The position numbers were made by a program, and so were the translations under genes. This document shows, piece by piece, positions 3,393 through 5,932 of a DNA stretch of 5,932 nt (its first letter is position 1; every line of letters starts with the position of its first letter). The notes beneath the pieces are model-generated. The model was given only the letters and a program-made list of their open reading frames with translations, was not told the origin of the DNA and made no database searches. Origin of the DNA: Burkholderiales bacterium (GTDB lineage: Bacteria; Pseudomonadota; Gammaproteobacteria; Burkholderiales; SG8-39); assembly GCA_020846575.1 (NCBI GenBank), contig JADLDQ010000153.1, forward strand, positions 1-5,932, read 5' to 3'.

Positions 3393-5932
3393 ATGACCCC
3401 GATCCGATTCTCCCTCGGTAGCTCCATACGCTGGCTGCTGGCGCTGGCAAGCGCCTTCAGCCTCTGCGCGCAGGCCCAGAGCATCGTCGCGGTGGCCGCA
3501 GGCTCCTCCGAATCGGCGGTGCTCGCGCTGCGCTCGGACGGGACCATCCTCGCCTGGGGCGAGAACGGCAGCGGCCAGCTGGGCGACGGCACCAACACCG
3601 CCCGCTCCTCGGCGGTGATCGTGAAGGGGCTTACCATCGCCAACGCCAATTCCCTTCCCGCGGGCACGGTGCCGCTGGCGGTCGGCCTCAACCACAGCGT
3701 CGCGGTCAGCGGCGGCAACGTCTGGACCTGGGGCAACAACAATTACGGGCAGCTCGGCGTGGCGGGAACCAGCGAATGGTGGAACCCGACGCAGGGGCCC
3801 AACCTGTCCGGCGTCAAGGCGGTGGCGGCGGGTAACAGCTTCACCCTCGCCCTGATGACCAACGGCGACGTCTGGGCCTGGGGCTACAACGGCAACGGGG
3901 CGCTGGGCGACGGCACCAACACCGGCCGCGCGGTTCCGGCAAAGATCGGCATAAACAACGTGGTGGCCATCGCCGCGGGCCAGGACTCGGCCTATGCGCT
4001 GAAATCCGACGGCACGGTGTGGGCGTGGGGTTATAACGCCAACGGGCAGCTGGGTCTGGGTCTTGGCGACACCGCATCCCGCAACGCACCCGTGCAGGTA
4101 ACGGAACTGGGCAACACCGTCACCGCCATCAGCGGTGGCGGCCGCCATGCGCTCGCATTGAAGAGCGATCAGACGGTCTGGGCGTGGGGCTACAACGCCT
4201 CGGGTCAGCTCGGCAACGCCTCGACCAGCCAGAGCACGACGCCGGTTCCGGTGAAAGACACGGCGGGAACCGGAACGCTCACTGGCGCCACCGGCATCGC
4301 CGCAGGCTACGACTTTTCGCTGGCGCTCATCAGCGATGGCACGGTGATGGGCTGGGGCCGCAATGACATCGGATCCGTGGGCGATAACACCGCCACCTCG
4401 CCGCGCACCACGCCCCAGCAGACCCTCTCCGCACCGGCGACACCGCTTACGGGTGTCGGCGCGGTGGCCGCATCCGCCTACAGCGGCTACGCGCTCATGA
4501 ACGACGGCACGCTGCGCAGCTGGGGGTACAACGACCTCGGTCAACTGGGCGACCGCACCATCACGCAGCGCAACGTCGCCGTCACGCCCTACCTGACGCC
4601 TTCCTCCGTGAGCCTGGTGACCAGCGCCAATCCCATCCTGGCAGGCGCGAGCGTGACCTTCACCGCCACCGTCTCGGGCGCCACGCCGAGCGGGAACGTG
4701 AGCTTCTTCGACGGCACCACGCAGATCGGTAGCCCGGTAGTGCCGGACGGCTCGGGCGTCGCCGCCATCAGCACGAGTTCCCTCGGCACAGGTCCCCACA
4801 GCATCACGGCCCGCTTTGCCGGCGACACCAGCAACAACCCCAGCGTGTCCGCGTCCTTGTACCAGGAGGTGAAGGCTGCGGCGCTGGGTGGGGGCGGCGT
4901 GGCGAACCTCACCCTGATCGAGGCGAGCCAGAACAGCTCGCACGTGCTCGCGCGCCGCAGCGACGGTGCGCTGCTTGCCTGGGGCTACAACGCCAACGGG
5001 CAACTGGGCGACGGCACCAGCACCTCGCGCAGCGCCCCGATCGTGGTGCAGGGCATCTCCGGTGTCGCGGGCGCAGCGGGATCGCTGGCGGCAGGCAACA
5101 ACTTCAGCCTGGCGGTGGTCGGCGGCAACGTGTTCGCCTGGGGCAACAACGGCAACGGGCAGCTCGGGGTCACCGAAATCTCCGAGTGGTGGACACCCAC
5201 GCAGATCCCGAACCTCTCCGGGGTCACCGCCGTGGCCGCGGGCAACTACTACGGCGTGGCGTTGAAGGGCGACGGCACGGTCTGGACCTGGGGCTACAAC
5301 GGCTACGGGCAGCTGGGCGACAACTCGACCACCAGCCGCGCGGTGCCGGCGCAGGTGAGCGGTCTCTTGGGGGTGATCGCGATCGCGGCGGGGACCGACA
5401 CCAGCTACGCGCTGAAGAGCGACGGCACGGTCTGGGCCTGGGGCTACAACGGCTACGGGCAATTGGGGTTGGGGGACACCGGCAACCGCCTGGTGCCCAC
5501 GCAGATCACGGCGCTGAGCGCGATCGGCGCGATCGCCGCGGGCGAGCGCCACGCGGTGGCGCTCAAGAGCGACGGCAGCAGCGTATGGACCTGGGGCTAC
5601 AACGCCGACGGCGAACTGGGCGACGGCACCGACGCGCAGCGCAACACGCCGGTGCAGGTGTTCGGCCTGGGCGGAGTATCTCAGATCGCCGCGGGCAGCT
5701 ACCACACCCTGGCGCTCAAGAACGACGGCACGGTCTGGGCCTGGGGCTACAACAACTATGGGGCGCTGGGCAACACCAGCACCCAGAGTTCCTCGGTGCC
5801 GCGGCAGGTGCTGGGGCTGCCGGGAACGGTGAACCAGCTCGCCGGCGGCGACTACTCGAGCTTCGCGCTCAAGAGCGACGGCACGGTCTGGGCCTGGGGT
5901 TACAACGCCAACGGGCGGCTGGGCGACGGAAC
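3393..5932 (+). CDS. Exported RCC1-repeat / Ig-like / RCC1-repeat protein, truncated by window end
   Basis: The frame stays open from the ATG at 3393 to the window end, giving 846 complete codons. Residues 1-28 are a signal peptide (Arg5 and Arg13, hydrophobic WLLALASAFSL, CAQA before Gln29). Residues about 30-390 hold seven RCC1 motifs of the form W[GT]WGYNxxGQLGDGT, with the Trp of the WG pair at 55, 113, 163, 212, 265, 321 and 377. Residues about 402-492 form a bacterial Ig-like domain of the group-3 kind (VSLVTSANPILAGASVTFTATV, GNVSFFDGTTQIG, HSITARFAGD). After a GGGG linker, residues about 505-846 hold seven more motifs, with Trp at 530, 583, 633, 683, 734, 784 and 835. RCC1 repeats fold into seven-bladed beta-propellers, so two propellers joined by an Ig module are expected. 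In eukaryotes RCC1 is a Ran exchange factor, but the secreted bacterial relatives have no such role and usually no known function; binding or adhesion is a guess. The C-terminus is not visible, so a sorting signal or further domain cannot be excluded. Confidence 0.88.
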   Translation, partial: MTPIRFSLGSSIRWLLALASAFSLCAQAQSIVAVAAGSSESAVLALRSDGTILAWGENGSGQLGDGTNTARSSAVIVKGLTIANANSLPAGTVPLAVGLNHSVAVSGGNVWTWGNNNYGQLGVAGTSEWWNPTQGPNLSGVKAVAAGNSFTLALMTNGDVWAWGYNGNGALGDGTNTGRAVPAKIGINNVVAIAAGQDSAYALKSDGTVWAWGYNANGQLGLGLGDTASRNAPVQVTELGNTVTAISGGGRHALALKSDQTVWAWGYNASGQLGNASTSQSTTPVPVKDTAGTGTLTGATGIAAGYDFSLALISDGTVMGWGRNDIGSVGDNTATSPRTTPQQTLSAPATPLTGVGAVAASAYSGYALMNDGTLRSWGYNDLGQLGDRTITQRNVAVTPYLTPSSVSLVTSANPILAGASVTFTATVSGATPSGNVSFFDGTTQIGSPVVPDGSGVAAISTSSLGTGPHSITARFAGDTSNNPSVSASLYQEVKAAALGGGGVANLTLIEASQNSSHVLARRSDGALLAWGYNANGQLGDGTSTSRSAPIVVQGISGVAGAAGSLAAGNNFSLAVVGGNVFAWGNNGNGQLGVTEISEWWTPTQIPNLSGVTAVAAGNYYGVALKGDGTVWTWGYNGYGQLGDNSTTSRAVPAQVSGLLGVIAIAAGTDTSYALKSDGTVWAWGYNGYGQLGLGDTGNRLVPTQITALSAIGAIAAGERHAVALKSDGSSVWTWGYNADGELGDGTDAQRNTPVQVFGLGGVSQIAAGSYHTLALKNDGTVWAWGYNNYGALGNTSTQSSSVPRQVLGLPGTVNQLAGGDYSSFALKSDGTVWAWGYNANGRLGDG
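3480..4562 (+). repeat. RCC1 array A: seven motifs, first propeller
   Basis: Motif spacing is about 49-58 residues. Distinct variants include motif 2 with the insertion TSEWWNPTQGPNLSGV, motif 4 with LGLGLGDT, and motif 6, which is degenerate (WGRNDIGSVG, with extra residues on both sides). The array starts with a half-repeat (VAVAAGSSESAVLALRSDGT) and ends with a half-repeat after WGYNDLGQLGD. This is the arrangement by which an RCC1 propeller closes, with its N-terminal strands completing the last blade. Confidence 0.85.
4596..4868 (+). other. Ig-like domain between the two RCC1 arrays
   Basis: Residues about 402-492 of the RCC1 protein have the alternating beta pattern and motifs of bacterial Ig-like repeats: SANPILAGASVTFTATVSG, then PSGNVSFFDGTTQIGS, then SSLGTGPHSITARFAGD. 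Such domains act as rigid spacers or binding modules in surface proteins. A Gly-rich linker (AALGGGGVAN) follows before the second array. Confidence 0.75.
4905..5930 (+). repeat. RCC1 array B: seven motifs, second propeller
   Basis: Motif spacing is more regular than in array A, at 50-53 residues. Blades are very alike at the DNA level: the 30-bp block at 5421-5450 recurs identically at 5724-5753 and with one mismatch at 5271-5300 and at 5877-5906. Motif 2 carries ISEWWTPTQIPNLSGV and motif 4 carries LGLGDT, as in the same positions of array A. The array again opens with a half-repeat (EASQNSSHVLARRSDGA), and the window ends just after the seventh WG motif. Confidence 0.87.

Noticed and set aside
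2968..3450. 160-codon minus-strand frame across the intergenic region
   Set aside because: It runs antisense into the start of the RCC1 gene and has no recognisable features.
3174..5705. 843-codon open frame on the minus strand opposite the RCC1 gene
   Set aside because: It is a mirror of the repetitive GC-rich RCC1 coding sequence. Its Val/Ala/Gly/Arg/His-rich repeats (such as VAVVAPGPD) are the antisense of the WGYN and VAAG motifs. The sense frame has a signal peptide, a recognised family and a better start.

Overview
The window is GC-rich DNA of proteobacterial character, most likely from a betaproteobacterium (Burkholderiales or Rhodocyclales type). This placement rests on the secretin C-terminus, an outer-membrane barrel protein ending in Phe, codon use rich in G/C at third positions, and the style of the RCC1/Ig-like surface protein. 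It is an inference, because no rRNA or other phylogenetic marker is present. All four recognisable genes encode envelope or exported proteins. I see no RNA gene, insertion sequence, integrase or CRISPR array.

Layout. (1) 2-337 (+) is the 3' end of a secretin-like gene (type II secretion/type IV pilus family) with a Pro/Gly/Ala-rich tail. Two short inverted repeats follow it. (2) 338-742 is intergenic, with an AT-rich island at about 445-530 and a plausible sigma-70 promoter at 534-563. (3) 743-2134 (+) encodes a signal peptide, TPR repeats and an outer-membrane beta-barrel resembling the Slam/DUF560 family. (4) 2135-2321 separates two convergent genes and holds a hairpin and a 17-bp tandem repeat in seven register-perfect copies. 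(5) 2322-2747 (-) encodes a small exported coiled-coil protein of unknown function. (6) 2748-3392 is about 645 bp with no credible gene. It contains repeated CAGTGCG-type motifs and several inverted repeats. (7) 3393-5932 (+, runs off the end) encodes a large exported protein with seven RCC1 motifs, a bacterial Ig-like domain and seven more RCC1 motifs.

How the genes may relate. The secretin and the barrel protein are both outer-membrane export-type components, and the other two products carry signal peptides. A shared surface-display or secretion theme is therefore reasonable, but nothing in the sequence proves that the genes work together. The barrel gene and the coiled-coil gene converge, and the RCC1 gene has its own long leader region, so they do not form one operon.

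The most notable object is the RCC1-Ig-RCC1 protein. Its two arrays are co-linear motif by motif, which points to duplication of a whole propeller rather than piecemeal blade addition.
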